A DNA stretch of 64,000 nt, taken from contig OY735203.1 of assembly GCA_963457665.1 (NCBI GenBank), positions 17,063,994-17,127,993 on the forward strand. Direction: 5' to 3'. The notes under the pieces are model-generated. The model saw only the letters and a program-made list of their open reading frames with translations. It was not told where the DNA came from and did not search any database. The position numbers and the translations under genes were made by a program. Numbering within the stretch: the first letter of the stretch is position 1; every line of letters starts with the position of its first letter. The stretch is from Thysanoteuthis rhombus (Eukaryota; Mollusca; Cephalopoda; Oegopsida; Thysanoteuthidae). Of the stretch, positions 11,894 to 24,539 are shown piece by piece.

Positions 11894-13139
11894 ATGTTGA
11901 TAGAATTATTATTGTGCATAAATAAACATTATTATGATGTTATTATAAAACAACACATATTCAAAAAAAAAAAAATAAGATCAAGGATATAAGAAACAAT
12001 AGTTAATTGATAAAATCTACTGTTGCAACCGACCCTCATTAGTGCTGCAGCCATCCCAAAGTTTGGGCATATCTGCAACATTTGGATTCCCCCATTTAAA
12101 ATTATATTGGGAAAGATAAGTCAAATGTGAGATTCTTTAAATAGTTTGGATCATTTACAGACACACGTAAGTTCAATTTGTGAAGATTTGATTGATCTAA
12201 TCCAAATAGTTTCCAAGTAGCCGATTGAAATGTTGACAAATGTGACTTAAGTGTTGCAACCGTCCCCAGTCTCCCTTCCTGTTCGTGATTTGTGTGTGAA
12301 GATTGCAGTAGCTCAATTCGAAAAAGAACATAGTGGAATTATCTAATATAATCCATATTAAATCTTGTGGTGCAAATGTTCGGAAAAGTATAGGAATTCA
12401 AAAAAAGATAAAATTCGCGCTTTCGTATTTTCAAGATTTCTTAAACACCCATATTTTTCATGATAAACTTTGAAGCTGCAATAATTCAATACATTCAATT
12501 GAAACATTGGAGAGAAAGCAAGTTCGATTGTGTCCTAGCACTATTGTATTTTCATTTTATTTCCAGGAAAAACTTGTTTAAAAAGACAGCTACTAGATAT
12601 TATCTTTAAACGATAATGAAAGTGTTTTTTCTCAGGGGAAAGCATTGCTACAGTATCAAGTTTTGATAAATAACGCTATGGAGAGAACAAAGGAGGATTA
12701 AGAGTTGGAAGTTATACAACGTGAGAATTGTAGCACAGTTTTTGAGATAAAAAATACTGAGAGACTGTAGGAAAATAAAATAGATTTCGGGATGTGTTGA
12801 GCGGAGAGATTAGAACTCTTGAAAGGAAACGGGAAGAATGGAATGATGTGTGTGAAGAGAAAACGGATAGATGATTACCAACCCATCATCATGATCATCA
12901 TTGTCATAATCAGTTGCTGTTAGAAGTGCCCCATAACGATCGTGATTGCGCTAATCCTATCCTTTCAGCATACATTTTGCTCAGAAAAATAAAATGCACA
13001 TTTATCACTTTCAACTCAGAATAATAAACAAAAACAACATTATTTTGGGTACCTTCTTTTAGTGCGAAGTTTTGCAATAGTGTCTCGCAAACCAATGCAT
13101 AATAGTGATTACGATTCCAATCGGTTATCCAATTATTGA
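11894..13139. other. Intergenic sequence, nothing recognised
   Basis: A short TGTTGCAACCG motif occurs near 12022 and 12253; no further structure was found. Confidence 0.4.
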
Positions 13140-13730
13140 GGCTTGTCTTTGACTGAGCCAGACTTACGCACCGTCATCGTTGACGAATCAACTTCTTGAG
13201 AAACGATTTTTATATCTTTCATAACGAGCGTAACTACATTAATGTATGTCATGTCTTAGCAGCAAAATTTTCTGCCTTGCCTCTCGATGTTTTGTCTGGC
13301 CTTTCCTAACTGCATTTACTGCCCCATCGACGTAGATCATTTGGCCTCTTTCTCTATCTTGTGTTCTTTTCTTATCGTTATGTGTCTAGTCCATCATCAT
13401 CTCTATTGTTTGATTACTTGTACAATATCATTCACCCTGGACCCATGCTAATCTTTTATCACTGAGGTTATTCCCAGCATTGCTCCTTTCATTGCTGTAT
13501 GCAATTCAGAGTTTGATCTCGAGTCGTTTTGTAACTTTTCATGTTTTGCGTCCATATGTCAAAATAGTTATTATGCATTGACTGCATACTTTTGGTCTCA
13601 AACATTTTGGCAATTCTCTTTTCTTTATCTCACTATTTATACCAAATGCTTTTGAGCCAATCGTTATATGTCGTCCTATTTCATGTCTGAGGTCTTCTCA
13701 GAGCAGGGTTTCCTTATTTCCCAGCACCCC
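13140..13730 (-). pseudogene. Ancient LINE reverse-transcriptase remnant
   Basis: Read on the minus strand with many frame changes, the sequence gives SKAFGINSEIKKRE, LRPKVCSQCIITILTYG and AMKGAMLGITSVIKD followed by SRVNDIVQVIKQ. These correspond to RTE-clade C-terminal motifs of the form YNQCILPIVTYGAETW, ERILLGLTWRDH and VRDIIESIKNLKW seen at 27360-27560. Divergence from the other copies is much greater, with stops in every frame, so this is either an older insertion or another RTE lineage. No tail or duplication could be identified. Confidence 0.55.
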
Positions 13731-16700
13731 TCAGGTGGTAAATTGGGAGAGTTTTCAGATATATGAAGTACCCTTCAAAGTGGTGTGGACCATACAGACA
13801 GCCAGTAGATATGGAAAAGGCCCTTCAAATATACCAAATAAGGCATTAGCCGCCTGACTGCTTACCAGTAAATAGTTGCAATGTATGAGCTAGACTCACC
13901 GCCACCCGCCTCATAAAAATCGTGGCGTTCCTGTTGCATATTCATCTATTAAAGGTCCAACCGAATTGCTCCCTGTGGTTTGCAGGCAATGTGCCATCAA
14001 TGCAGAGCAGATGCTGCATAAGCAACACAAAATCTTGAACATGGAACAAATTAAACAACACAAAGGACGACAACGATGAAAGAGGTGAAAACCAACGGCT
14101 AATAATTGAATTGGATATTGTAAGTATTGATAAAATCCACTGAAAATCCTTGGAGAAATACCTATCACTGCTCCAGTTAAGTAAACACCTATTATAAAGG
14201 GATTCAGTATGTATGATTCATAGTCATTGATAACATGGTATGCAACGTTATAAGTCTTGAAAGCACATGGAATAGGAAAGCTTGGATAAAAGATAATATA
14301 AGCAAAAGATTCACTGCAAATGTATTCCAGGTTTACACGTCTATTTCGGAAAGTTCGGTCTTGGATATTGGAGAGTTTAATGACGATACCAGCACGAAAA
14401 TGGACCGAGGGATAACAATATACACAATACTAGATTGATACTAATGTAGGTAAAAAGAGAATGAACGATGTGGTGTATGACAGATACTTGCTGGTAATTT
14501 CCTCAGAAAGATACAAAATGATAATCACTGTCCCCCCGAAACGAATAGGTCCCAAATGGACTTGGAAGGGTCTAAACGGAATAAGAAAAAGATGAAATCG
14601 TCTTAAGGACTACCAATAGAATTGAAAACCTCAAATACATTGCTATTATTAATAATGTAAATATTGAAGGGACCACGGAATGGTAGCATGAAAAATTAAG
14701 TAAAAACATACCCCTGTAAAAGAGAGAATTGCCGATTTCTGGGTAGGGATTGAAAACAAGTCCAAGGCCCTATGGAATAACGTAATTAACATTGGAACAA
14801 ATAAAAAAAATCTGGTGAAAATAATCAAATAATCAGCAGAGCTGGTTGGCGGAAGACATGTAAACAATATCACCGAGAAATAATCATGTTCAGCTGTGGA
14901 AGAGGAGAGATGTGCTAATAAGACAAAACCTAAAAAGCGGGATAAATGAACAAAAAGTGAGCCAAGAGAACGGAAAAAGTGCAGAGAAAAAATATAGTCC
15001 AGGTGAAGTACAGTTGCGTCGGGAATTAATTGGAGACTAAACGTATTCGGTACCGTTGAAAAGCACATTTTATTAGGATTAACATATGTAAATTTTTGGA
15101 AAAAGTTACGTGCGTTTAAACACGTCAGGTTTAAAGAATCGATTTCGCTCTCTTTGGTAGCCACTGAAACCAAGACCCGCCACTTAATCTTTGGAACAAA
15201 GCTGAAGTGCTCAAATTTGACACTTCTATTTTCCAGGATAGTATTTTCTTTTGATAATGATTGAATGACCAAGCGTACAAATCCTTGCTGGTGTCAACAT
15301 TTTTCGTGAAATTTCCTTAGAAGACTGTCAATTTACATACGCTTTAATTTCTAACCATATTTTTGGATTTAACTTCTGGCTTCTCTAAACATGAAACCAT
15401 ATTTGGATCCATATGGGATATTGTTCAAATTCGGTTAATCCAAGTTTCAACCACAATAGTACTCCTCAGTGCATTTTAAAAGAATTTCTTGCTTTTATGT
15501 TATTATCACTGCTTTTGCATATGAGTGTATATAAAGAATAGTATCATAGAATGTAAGGTAAAAAGCGCCTATTACGGGAACATTGAATTCCGAGGCAATT
15601 ATCTGATAGATGATATTTTCAAATATCCCATTGCTATATATATAAATAACTATGTTACGTAATACGTGCATGTGAGGCACAAGGTCAGTAATTCAATATC
15701 GATAGTACTCATCGAAAATAATTGTGGATGAGTCAATGAAAATAGCTCCGTGTGTGTCGTTCTGATCCGATCCCACCCCTGTGGAAAGATGAATGGTGCC
15801 AGGGGTCAAGAGCAACTGTCCTCTTCTTCAAGATAGCTGGCAGGTGAAGGGATGATATAGGGAATAGTACTGACTTAGGTGATAAGGGACCAGAGGTGGT
15901 GCGTGAACTTACGTATGTGCAGGAATCAACTCACAACTTCAGTGAAAAATAGATAGACACTTGTAGTACGCATATATATATAAAGATGAAAGATTTCAGA
16001 GTAGCCAGTTGGGGTTGAGAGCTTTTACTCGTTGGAATTCATGCATTTTTCAGATTTTTGCGTTTCATTTGTGTAAAATGCAGTACAGAAAATATAACAT
16101 TGTAGATGCAGGAATCTTTTCACGTTATTTAGCCAGCTTCACTATCTACAGGGATGACAAAAATAAATCATGGATCATTTTTTTTTAATAATCAGACTTT
16201 GTGCTTTTAATATGGAACAAATTACGTATTTTCATAAATGCGTTGTGCTTCGTTAACTATGTGGACGTCATTTCTAAGCAACCGAATCTGATACCAGAAA
16301 GAGCCTTCTAAGAGATTGCATCAACGGTGCCGATGTAAGTACAGTGTGCACACATAAAGAAACCACAGAGTCGACAGTTTTAGCCAGTCCCTTTAAGAAA
16401 AGAATCGGGCGAGAAGCCCCGCCATTGTCCATAATGGACGAAATGTCGCCTGCGGTTATTTCATAACTCTTCAATCCAATAGATCAATACTATTTATGTC
16501 AAAGCCATGAACATCGCAATCTTCAAATCTATTTTCACTAATTCAAGTATGCTTCTGAAATAAACTTCAGACAAGCCTGAAACCTTTTTCTGGAATATAT
16601 TGATATATTGGGATACATTTGTTTTTGATTACCTTCCAAATATGTTTCTGTTGCTGTTGCTTGACTCGGTAACTGCTGCCCCGTTCTTGAAGTATTTCAT

Positions 16701-17699
16701 CACCTATTTATGTTGATGCGTTTTCTATTGCGTGGAAAGTTCCTGGACCATCAATACTCCTTTCATTGTGATCTATATTGCCAGCTGACCACTCCGTAAA
16801 TGAGCCAAGTGGGACCCCACTTGAAGCATTAGTAAGAGAACATTTTGACCGTATAGGACAATGGCTGAGATGTTCCATGATCTCTTCTTAAAGGTACCAT
16901 CCACAAAAACCACTATCTGCTCTTGTTTTTTTTAATCGATGTGTGCATATTTTATTCTTACATCAACACCTGTGCGCGTGTGTCGATGCATTCCTTTGGA
17001 GATCCTACACTGATTCTTGGTCGCTTGAGGCATGGAGACGAAAAGAGATACCCAACAAAATAAAACGGATTATATCTTTTATAAATGTGTTCTTGTTCTT
17101 GATATGAGACAGCTGCATTTCTTCACAACTTAACATTATCAGGTGTGATTCCTTTGCAGATTCGTCAACATGCCTCCAGCGACCAAATCTGAATGAAAAC
17201 GGACTTTCCGAAAGATAGCATCAACGCATGCACCAGCTGTCGATGCAGGAGTGAATCTTGCACACATCGAAAAAACAACAGCTGACTGAACTTGATGAGC
17301 AGCCTCTCTCAGAAAAAGCCCCAGCCATAGTCCAATAGGGTCGGCTGTAGCACTGTTGTCTCACATGAACGGGATATGAGAGCTGATATATCCTATTTCT
17401 AATCTCCATGGAGGTTGCCAACTGAATTCGAACACTCTCCAACTCACAATTTATTGACTTTGTTGCAGTGGCTACCAAAAATCTGCATATTTTTTATTCT
17501 TGAAGCTTGTCATGTTCAAATGTTCATAAATTGTATCCTCAGTCGATCTACCTATTAGGGCAGTTTGCCACGACGAATACTAAAACCATCAAACTAAAGA
17601 ATAACTTGAAACACGCTCAAGCTGTGAACAACGTCGGCATGCAGCAGATGCTTTCTTTAAAAGAAAGGAAATGCCAACTATTAGAAGTAGGGACAGTAC
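13731..17699. other. Long intergenic stretch without supported genes
   Basis: The minus strand has a 207-codon open stretch (14649-15272), but it shows no domain and its composition looks like chance. The plus strand of the same place reads VKERIADFWVGI and later fragments that faintly recall an N-terminal region of R2-type LINE proteins; this is too weak to call. Nothing else was recognised. Confidence 0.35.
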
Positions 17700-18170
17700 A
17701 TTAAGAGTAACTGGAGAATACTCCAAGAACCTTTATGCCTTGGAAATAAAAGTACAGCAGAATAAAATCTCGATAAAGACCAGTAATTCCAGATGTAACT
17801 ATAGACGAATTGGTCTTAGCACACCAAAATATGAACAGAGGAAAAGACCTATGGCATAATGATAAATCTTCTTGAAAATGCAGGAGAGGTCTATCACAAC
17901 GGACTAGCGCAACTATTTACATAATACTTACAAGAGAAGAAAATATTCCAAACTTTCTGCTTCAGAATAGTGATCGTACTATGCAGAAAAGATGCAATAT
18001 TGACCTTGACAATTGCCAACATATTGCTTTACTTTAAAAAAAAAAGAATCTTACTTCACTGCCTTTGCAAAGTCTTCGAAATATTTACCACATATGTTTT
18101 TATGAGCAAACAAATAGTTGTCCAATAACGGAATCCTGCTCACACAAGTCGAGATTTGTGATTGCCAATG
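17700..18170 (+). pseudogene. RTE-type LINE, decayed N-terminal RT region
   Basis: Across two frames the plus strand reads LLENAGEVYHNGLAQLFT, YLQEKKIFQTF, DRTMQKRCNIDLDNCQHIAL and LLHCLCKVFEIFTTYVFM. Typical RTE proteins have, at the start of the RT domain, a block like AGGEVLHQRLAQLF, then a KGD and NWRPISLL stretch, and then a [10 protein letters not shown] helix, as at 26520-26590 here. Stops and frame changes are frequent. No 3' end or GAT tail of this insertion was found. Confidence 0.55.
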
Positions 18171-18269
18171 ATAACATTATTTCAACGGTACCTTTTATAA
18201 CTTAGATTTACAAATTGGGATCCCCAAGAAGCTTTGAAAAAAAATTAAAAAATCGGAAAATCTAGGTAA

Positions 18270-18274
<5 letters not shown>

Positions 18275-18323
<49 letters not shown>
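18275..18323. repeat. (GA)n microsatellite
   Basis: Perfect GA array of about 45 bp followed by GA-rich sequence. Confidence 0.96.
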
Positions 18324-18324
<1 letters not shown>

Positions 18325-19524
18325 TGGGAGGGAATTGAGTCAGTTGAACTGAGGAAAAAAAGAAGGTCTTTTGGACTCTAAATATTCATTTTAAGAGGGA
18401 AGAGAGTGTCAAGGAGAAGCCCAGTAATGACTGAAAGAGTATTCACGGCATTGCGTAAGACGCTTACGTCTTTGTAATAATTCTATTTACACAATTAGGG
18501 AAAAATAAATTTCATGATCATATTTTTCCAGCTTTAGCAACCCAAATTTTTGTTTCCTGAATCCATACATGCGCATTTGTAAAATGAATAAAACAAAAAA
18601 AATTGTATTCCAACCTTTTTTTTTTCTCAAAATAGAAATTTTATTCCAATTAGTGATTTTTAATGAGAGAGAAGTAATAAGGGGTTAAGTGGAGGAAGAA
18701 GAAAGACAATTGTACAAAAAAATTTTCTAAAGGAAAAATAAGGATGCTTTGAAAGGAGGAGAAATCAAATGAATCGCCCTATTCGGTGAACTTTCGACAG
18801 AGCAAGATCAATTTTTAAAACGAAGGAAATTCCATTAGTTCTAGGGAGAAAAAAAGATATACAACCAATGCGTTCTTATTGTAGTTTTACGAAGTTGAAA
18901 AATTGAACATAACTGACAGATTTACTCACAAGCTTAGTGTCGTGCTATGTGCACTTAATATCATACAGGGAGAAATCACAAAACAACATTTTATATCAGA
19001 GTCCAAATAGGGATATGAAAAAAAAATCAAAAAACTTTTTTTTGGAAGAATGTTTGACAATTACTGGACGCTATGACTAAAAACGTGAATGCCTGAAGAT
19101 CATATGAAAATATCGACCGACATAAGATTGCGTAATGATTCAGGCATATTCAGCAATATTGGCGCCGCGACACACCTCATCAGGAGGGTTACTGTATTTT
19201 GGGGAATAACAGACGATAAAATGTACTCATGTAGAAGATTGGAAATTTCTAAAAGATTTTTTGCGGTGAGTAATTGTAGACTTGACCGAGAAAAGAGCCA
19301 AATATTAAGAAAATGGTATTGCATACAAATGAGCTGAATAATACATGGACAATAAGAATGCATTAAGTTATTGACAGAAGTTTGACCTTTGTCTGAACTT
19401 GAACATCGATACGAGTTTCGGGGACACCTTTGTCATTGATGTATCAACAGACAACGTTTTAAAATATGGTTATTTACAGATCCCAGTGGAGATTCATACG
19501 CACACATGCATATACATATACTTT

Positions 19525-19530
<6 letters not shown>
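18324..19530. other. Intergenic sequence, nothing recognised
   Basis: A-rich; overlapping short frames on both strands near 19089-19363 show no domain. Confidence 0.4.
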
Positions 19531-19590
<60 letters not shown>

Positions 19591-19745
19591 CAGAGACAAA
19601 GACAAACAGAGAGAGAGAGAGAGACAGAAAGAGAGAGACAGAGACAGAGATAGGATGATTGGAAGGAAGAAAGGGAGGGAGAAAAAAAGAATCAAGAGAA
19701 ACAAAAAAGAAAGAAGGAAAGGAAGAAAGAAAAAAAAAGAAAGAA
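19531..19745. repeat. (GA)n/(GACAGA)n and polypurine tract
   Basis: A GA array passes into GACAGA hexamers and then a purine-only-like stretch of GGAAGAAAG units to about 19745. The long homopurine strand could adopt triplex structure; that is inference. Confidence 0.93.
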
Positions 19746-20696
19746 AACAATTACGTTCACGAGTGTCAAAGGTAAAAGGAGAAACAACCGGGGTAATAAA
19801 CAAATGGAGAAAAATAATATAAATGAAAATAAAATTTGAATTTGATTCATTATTTTGCAAATTTTAGTGAATTTCATTAATCAAAATTTCCTTTTTTCAT
19901 ACTATTTGCATTCCAGTTAATTTAATAAATTAACAAGAAATGTCTTCCCAACGAAAAGCAAATAAAGTATAAAACATAGAATTAACAAATAGCAACTGTA
20001 ATCATTAGAGAAGTACTGCATTAATAAAAAGAGACCTGTATCAACAGTTATAATAATGTTGGAGAAAATAAATGATAGTAATAGAACTAGTAAGAGGGCT
20101 TAGCCCAAAATAAGGATGGAAAGCTCCCTCGTGTACACGATATATGTATTCGGTATCATTTTATTTAGCAAATACATACTTAGACGATAAATCATACGAT
20201 CAAAAGATAGATATCCCATCCAACACCATCGTCTCTAGAAAATGAATAAAAGTCAGTTCTCAATATAAATTCAAATCTTTGAACTGCCCTAAATTTTATT
20301 CAGTTTATTGTATCCTATGGCTTGCATTTCGATAGAATTCGATTGAAATTCGTAGAGAACATTTGAAAATTATTCTGTATTGTGGACATAAGATGGAGAG
20401 GATCATCCCTGTCCAGTCCCAATATTTACCCATTTTTCTGTAGTTCATTAATCACTAAGGGTTCATCAAAATTGAATGAAGACCCTTAGAGATATTGTGC
20501 GGTATGAACATGTTGCTAAAGTGCAATAGAAGAAATACAATTCCTGATTCATCCTGAAATTCAATCATTTTTATCGGAGCATGTCACACAGCTTCCTGAA
20601 AATGGTCTTTTAAGTTCATTTTGAACTACCATGTGGACGACTGAAGAAACAAGCAGACAAGAGTTTATACGTTCAAAATCCAAAGAAAAAAAAGCC
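19746..20696. other. Intergenic sequence with a weak duplicated segment
   Basis: The segment near 20452-20520 (GACCCTTAGAGATATTGTGCGG, given here only in part, then TATGAACATG) resembles 20870-20915 (GAACTCTTAGGAATACTGCG, then GTGTGAACATA). It looks like an old dispersed or tandem duplication. Nothing else was recognised. Confidence 0.35.
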
Positions 20697-20765
20697 GAGA
20701 GCAGGATTCGAACTAGGTCTCACTGTGGCATTACCATATTCAGAATCGATTGAGACCTATGCAAA
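20697..20765 (-). repeat. tRNA-like repeat with Pol III B box
   Basis: The minus strand contains GAGACCTAGTTCGAATCCTG, in which AGTTCGAATCC fits the tRNA T-arm/B-box consensus GGTTCRANNCC, followed by GCTCTCGGC and a T-run. The A-box half is too decayed to identify. The same GAGACCT-to-T-run layout recurs at 21505-21575. Probably a decayed tRNA-derived SINE rather than a functional tRNA. Confidence 0.4.
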
Positions 20766-21127
20766 TAGTGTGTGGTGTTGACATCTATTGTGCGGTGTTG
20801 ATCTTTAGATCAGCCCACAAATCTGATCACTTTTACTGTAGTCCATTCCCCTTCATTCAACAACATATGATTTGAATTGAGAACTCTTAGGAATACTGCG
20901 AGGTGTGAACATACAGCAATGATACTATGATGTGCATAGATACATACTTTATTTCGTGATTTTTATGTTCTCCCTTCCGCAAAACATCAGTGAAAATCAA
21001 TTCAAAACTTCTGGAGATATTGTGTGGACAAATTCGACGACACCGATGAATGCACATATGCCATTCCAGCAGCACCGGGGGAATGAAAATTCGAATGAAA
21101 TTCCTCGCAAAAGTGCTTATATTATTG

Positions 21128-21129
<2 letters not shown>

Positions 21130-21185
<56 letters not shown>

Positions 21186-21213
21186 GCACATATATATATA
21201 CATATATACATAC

Positions 21214-21274
<61 letters not shown>

Positions 21275-21312
21275 GTATATATATGTATATATGCATATAT
21301 ATGTACATATGT

Positions 21313-21406
<94 letters not shown>

Positions 21407-21430
21407 GTGTGTGTGTGTGCGTGTGTGTAT
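21130..21430. repeat. Large (TA)n compound microsatellite
   Basis: About 300 bp of TA arrays with TATG, TACA and CATATG interruptions, ending in a TG/CG-rich stretch. It is the largest microsatellite in the window and yields very long artefactual frames of alternating Tyr and Ile on both strands. Confidence 0.97.
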
Positions 21431-21504
21431 GCGTGTGTCTCCACACTTTGTTGTTAGAAGTAAATGGGAAAAAATCAAACAAAAAATAAAATGAATTGAA
21501 AAAG

Positions 21505-21575
21505 ATTGAACCGTGACCAGGATTCGAACAATGGACATCTTGTCAGGTCTCAACATTCATGGCTGAATTTCACAA
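21505..21575 (-). repeat. tRNA-like repeat with Pol III B box
   Basis: The minus strand reads GAGACCTGACAAGATG, CATTGTTCGAATCCTGG, then TCACGGTTCAATCTTTTTC. TGTTCGAATCC fits the B-box consensus, and the pyrimidine-rich end resembles the 3' part of tRNA-derived SINEs. An anticodon arm cannot be drawn with confidence, so a functional tRNA is unlikely. Confidence 0.45.
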
Positions 21576-22489
21576 TAAACAATCACGTTATTTCTTTTCT
21601 AATGGCGAGAAAATAGATGATTCATTTAGGAGTTTTGCAGAACTTGTGCTGTTTGGACATAGAGTCGCGTTGTAAAGTAGTTGTAGTTCTCTTGATCCCC
21701 TTCAAAAATTGAATTGCTTTCATGCAGCTCATCGCTCAACTTTCCACGAACTATCATGAAAAAAGATTGAGCCAATTTTGAGATATCTCACGATCAGAAA
21801 GAAAAAATATACCTCATACAAATTTTCTTGGGAGTGGTAAAATACATATATTACTTCCTGAAGTTTTCTAAAAAAATGGAATCATCCTTCTTTTTACACA
21901 AATTTGAAATAATGTTGTTAGTATTTGGTGTTTAACCACCGTATTTCTACATCAGTGTAAGCAAGGATTAACAAAAACGATTCGTTTGAAAAGCACCAGC
22001 ATAATTCAGCAATCCCTTAAAGAAACATGACACGCACAACATGACTAATAAATATAGGTATGATTCGCTATCGGTTGATGAAAACTCCATATTTCTATAA
22101 GGATTAGTTTCTTACATGTTGAACTTTAATTTTTGACTATTCAGAGTATTTTCATTCTCTTCCCGAGATACACTAAAAATCAGATAATCCTAGTTTATAT
22201 GAAGATAGAATAAGGTTTTTTCATATTCTGTACTTAGCTACCGTATTTTACGTATGTACAAGCAAGGATGGCTTGCTTACCCCCCTCCCACACTTTTTTC
22301 CAAATTCTAAAAACACCTGACTGGTTGGGTCTGAACGATTTCCGTAGAGAGTCCTGGAAATATCAGTCATGACCTCCAGTAGTCAGCAATGGCCTAACAG
22401 CTGGGTCAGAAAGGTATACGTAAGTTATGCAGAGGAACATCTGGACGGTACAAACCACATTGCTGTTGTGATATGTGAAGATGATAAGA
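21576..22489. other. Intergenic sequence, nothing recognised
   Basis: AT-rich. The part just before 22490 may be decayed LINE sequence belonging to the 3' end that follows, but I could not align it. Confidence 0.35.
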
Positions 22490-22663
22490 GGAATGATGGA
22501 GACCTGAAGAGATTTATTGTCATAAATGGCCATCAGGAAACTGGTGTCAAATCTTTAAATCACAGCTTGTGAGAATGTTGAGATATAAGCTGAGGACCTG
22601 AAGGGACTTGCTATCCCCTAGTCTTCAGCGACGACCACCGGGAAACAGGAGTTGAGACGCAAA
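22490..22663 (+). mobile_element. R2-type LINE 3' UTR, plus-strand copy
   Basis: Two successive modules match the 3' UTR of the minus-strand LINE at 36932-37093. Module one has GAGACCTGAAGAGA, TTATTGTCA and CAGGAAACTGGTGTCAAATC. Module two has GCTGAGGACCTGAAGGGACT, CTTCAGCGACGACCACCGGG and AACAGG. The conserved pattern is a GAGACTTGAGGAGACTT-like start, a CTTCAGCGATAACCACTGGG-like middle and a CAACTGGTGTGAAA-like end. It is followed by an AAT-type tail, as in the other copies. No coding part of this insertion could be recognised. Confidence 0.7.
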
Positions 22664-22723
22664 AAATAATAATAATAATAGTAATAATGATACTAATAAT
22701 AATAATAATAATAATAATAATGA

Positions 22724-22798
<75 letters not shown>

Positions 22799-22812
22799 TA
22801 ATAATAATAAAG
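22664..22812 (+). repeat. (AAT)n(ACT)n(AAT)n mosaic tail
   Basis: About 60 bp of AAT units with GAT/GTA variants, about 40 bp of perfect ACT units, then AAT units again. It sits exactly at the 3' end of the LINE copy and so is most simply its expanded tail. Confidence 0.93.
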
Positions 22813-23503
22813 ACAACTGATATGAAATTGATGATAATGATGATGTTAAAAGTGATAATTAAAGACCTGCCAAAAACTTCATCACAAAAAATGCGAATCC
22901 CAAATTGGAAATGAAAGCAACTGTTCCGGCATCTCAGGAGACAATAGCAACGAATTGTGGGTGAATCGACGTGTACGTTCTTACACTTCCATACAGAGAA
23001 TTTTATCAGAACAATTACGCATATTTCTGATGGAAGCGAAATTCCAGGCCGAAATGAACAAAATTCGCCCTAAAATGAACAATGGTAAGTAATTACATCA
23101 CTCAAAGGTGCCTGGCTTTGAGATGAAAAATCTACTCGGAGGAAGGTTCGTGAGAAATATTCTACCTTTAAGAAGCCTAGAAAAATGAAGCCGAAATGCT
23201 ATCAGAGGAAGTAATTTATTATTATTCATCATATGAAAAAAGTTTTAAAAAATGAATAAGGAAAATGTAACCCTTACATGCATAAAAACTACGACATGAT
23301 TCCACAATTTTGGTATCTTGTAAAGTTTCATTAAACTGCAATGGAAACGAGGAGAGTAAAAATAATCGAGCCTATATGGTTTCGATTGTGGATCTTATCA
23401 ACCGTTTGTAATCTTTTATACCTATTATCGGTGTTTACTGGGCTTAGCTTAGCACAGCACAAGGGCACAGGTCCTGGCCATCCAGTGAGTACCGACTTTG
23501 TTA
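22813..23503. other. Intergenic sequence, nothing recognised
   Basis: No supported feature. Confidence 0.4.
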
Positions 23504-23504
23504 G

Positions 23505-23554
<50 letters not shown>
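23504..23554. repeat. (AAT)n microsatellite
   Basis: Perfect AAT array. It may be the tail of an unrecognised LINE copy, because other AAT arrays here are. Confidence 0.95.
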
Positions 23555-24284
23555 TAAAAAAAAATGGTTCTGTAGATTAGATTGCTAATGATTTCTCCAA
23601 TGGATTTATGAGAAGCATTCACTAAGCTTATCTTGGTCTGATGCAAATTTTCAATACAGGACCCCCTTGTGAACATTAAATGGGATGCAATAGTGAAAAG
23701 GGGCGTCCTCATTATCATTAAGAAATCACTCAGTTAATTATTAAAAGGATTCCTATCTTTCTCGGATTCCTTTTGGCTAATCTAAACAATTTGATTTGCG
23801 ACTGACAATTTGATGAATTTTATTTGAAATAAAAATAGAATCCGAGTAATTATATTTACACGCTAATTTTATTACCCTTTAACCGAATTTTAAGGCTAAA
23901 TTTGAATAACATAATTCATGTTTTCACGTGAGCAAACTAACTATTCCGCAAGTAACCCGAATCATGCAGTTGTATTCTAACTGGAAATTTACACACATTG
24001 TTCTATTTTTGCAAGTGAAAATGAATATCTGATGTTTGAAACGTCCAGCCTCGATAAAGGCAAGATCTCGAGTGTGGGGCATTCAGTAAGGATCAGAGTT
24101 GCTGCAATAACGATCATCTGGAAAAAGGAACTTGCTATGTATTGTTGTCCAGAGAGTCGTCTGAATAAAAAGATATATCTATTTTTATATTTCCGATAAA
24201 AAGAAATTCTGCCTTTGACTCCAACAAGACGTAATTTACATAAAGTACCATAATAACAAAGCATATGTAAAACTGAATAAATAC
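23555..24284. other. Intergenic sequence, nothing recognised
   Basis: No supported feature. Confidence 0.4.
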
Positions 24285-24342
24285 TGAAGAAAATAACATA
24301 GATTACATCAGCATATAGTTGAAAATAAGCGACTGAAGTGAC

Positions 24343-24343
<1 letters not shown>
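24285..24343 (+). repeat. Dispersed repeat family B, 3' fragment
   Basis: ATAACATAGATTACATCAGC and AATAAGCGACTGAAGTGACA match the distal half of family B copy 2 (53968-54015, with ATAACACAGATTACATAAAC and AATAAGTGACTGAAGTGACT). It runs straight into (TA)n. Confidence 0.5.

Positions 24344-24408
<65 letters not shown>
24344..24408. repeat. (TA)n microsatellite, left flank of the Penelope-like element
   Basis: Perfect TA array. With the TA array at 29333-29377 it brackets the PLE, as expected if the element inserted into one pre-existing TA array. Confidence 0.95.
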
Positions 24409-24410
<2 letters not shown>

Positions 24411-24539
24411 GATTTGGACAGGGGTTATAACAGGCTAAGGTGAATTTTTTTCCTATGGGTCTAGGTGACTTTGAAGCTTCCATTATTGAATATGTCTAAG
24501 ATGTGGGTGTGAGGATATTAATGGTAGGAGTTGTGTGTA
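24409..24539 (-). other. Presumed 3' UTR of the Penelope-like element
   Basis: Sequence between the PLE stop codon and the (TA)n array. On the minus strand it ends CCAAATCATT before the TA run. There is no tail other than the TA array. Confidence 0.5.

Noticed and set aside
14649..15272. 207-codon minus-strand frame
   Set aside because: No recognisable domain, Phe/Leu/Ser-rich composition of a T-rich strand, and no repeat or conservation evidence.
19433..19860. Ser/Leu and Arg/Glu repeat frames
   Set aside because: Translations of the GA/GACA polypurine tract.
20887..21556. Very long frames of alternating Tyr and Ile on both strands
   Set aside because: They are translations of the TA/TATG microsatellite; the frame is open only because TA repeats contain no stop in two of the phases. 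The same applies to similar frames at every TA array here.
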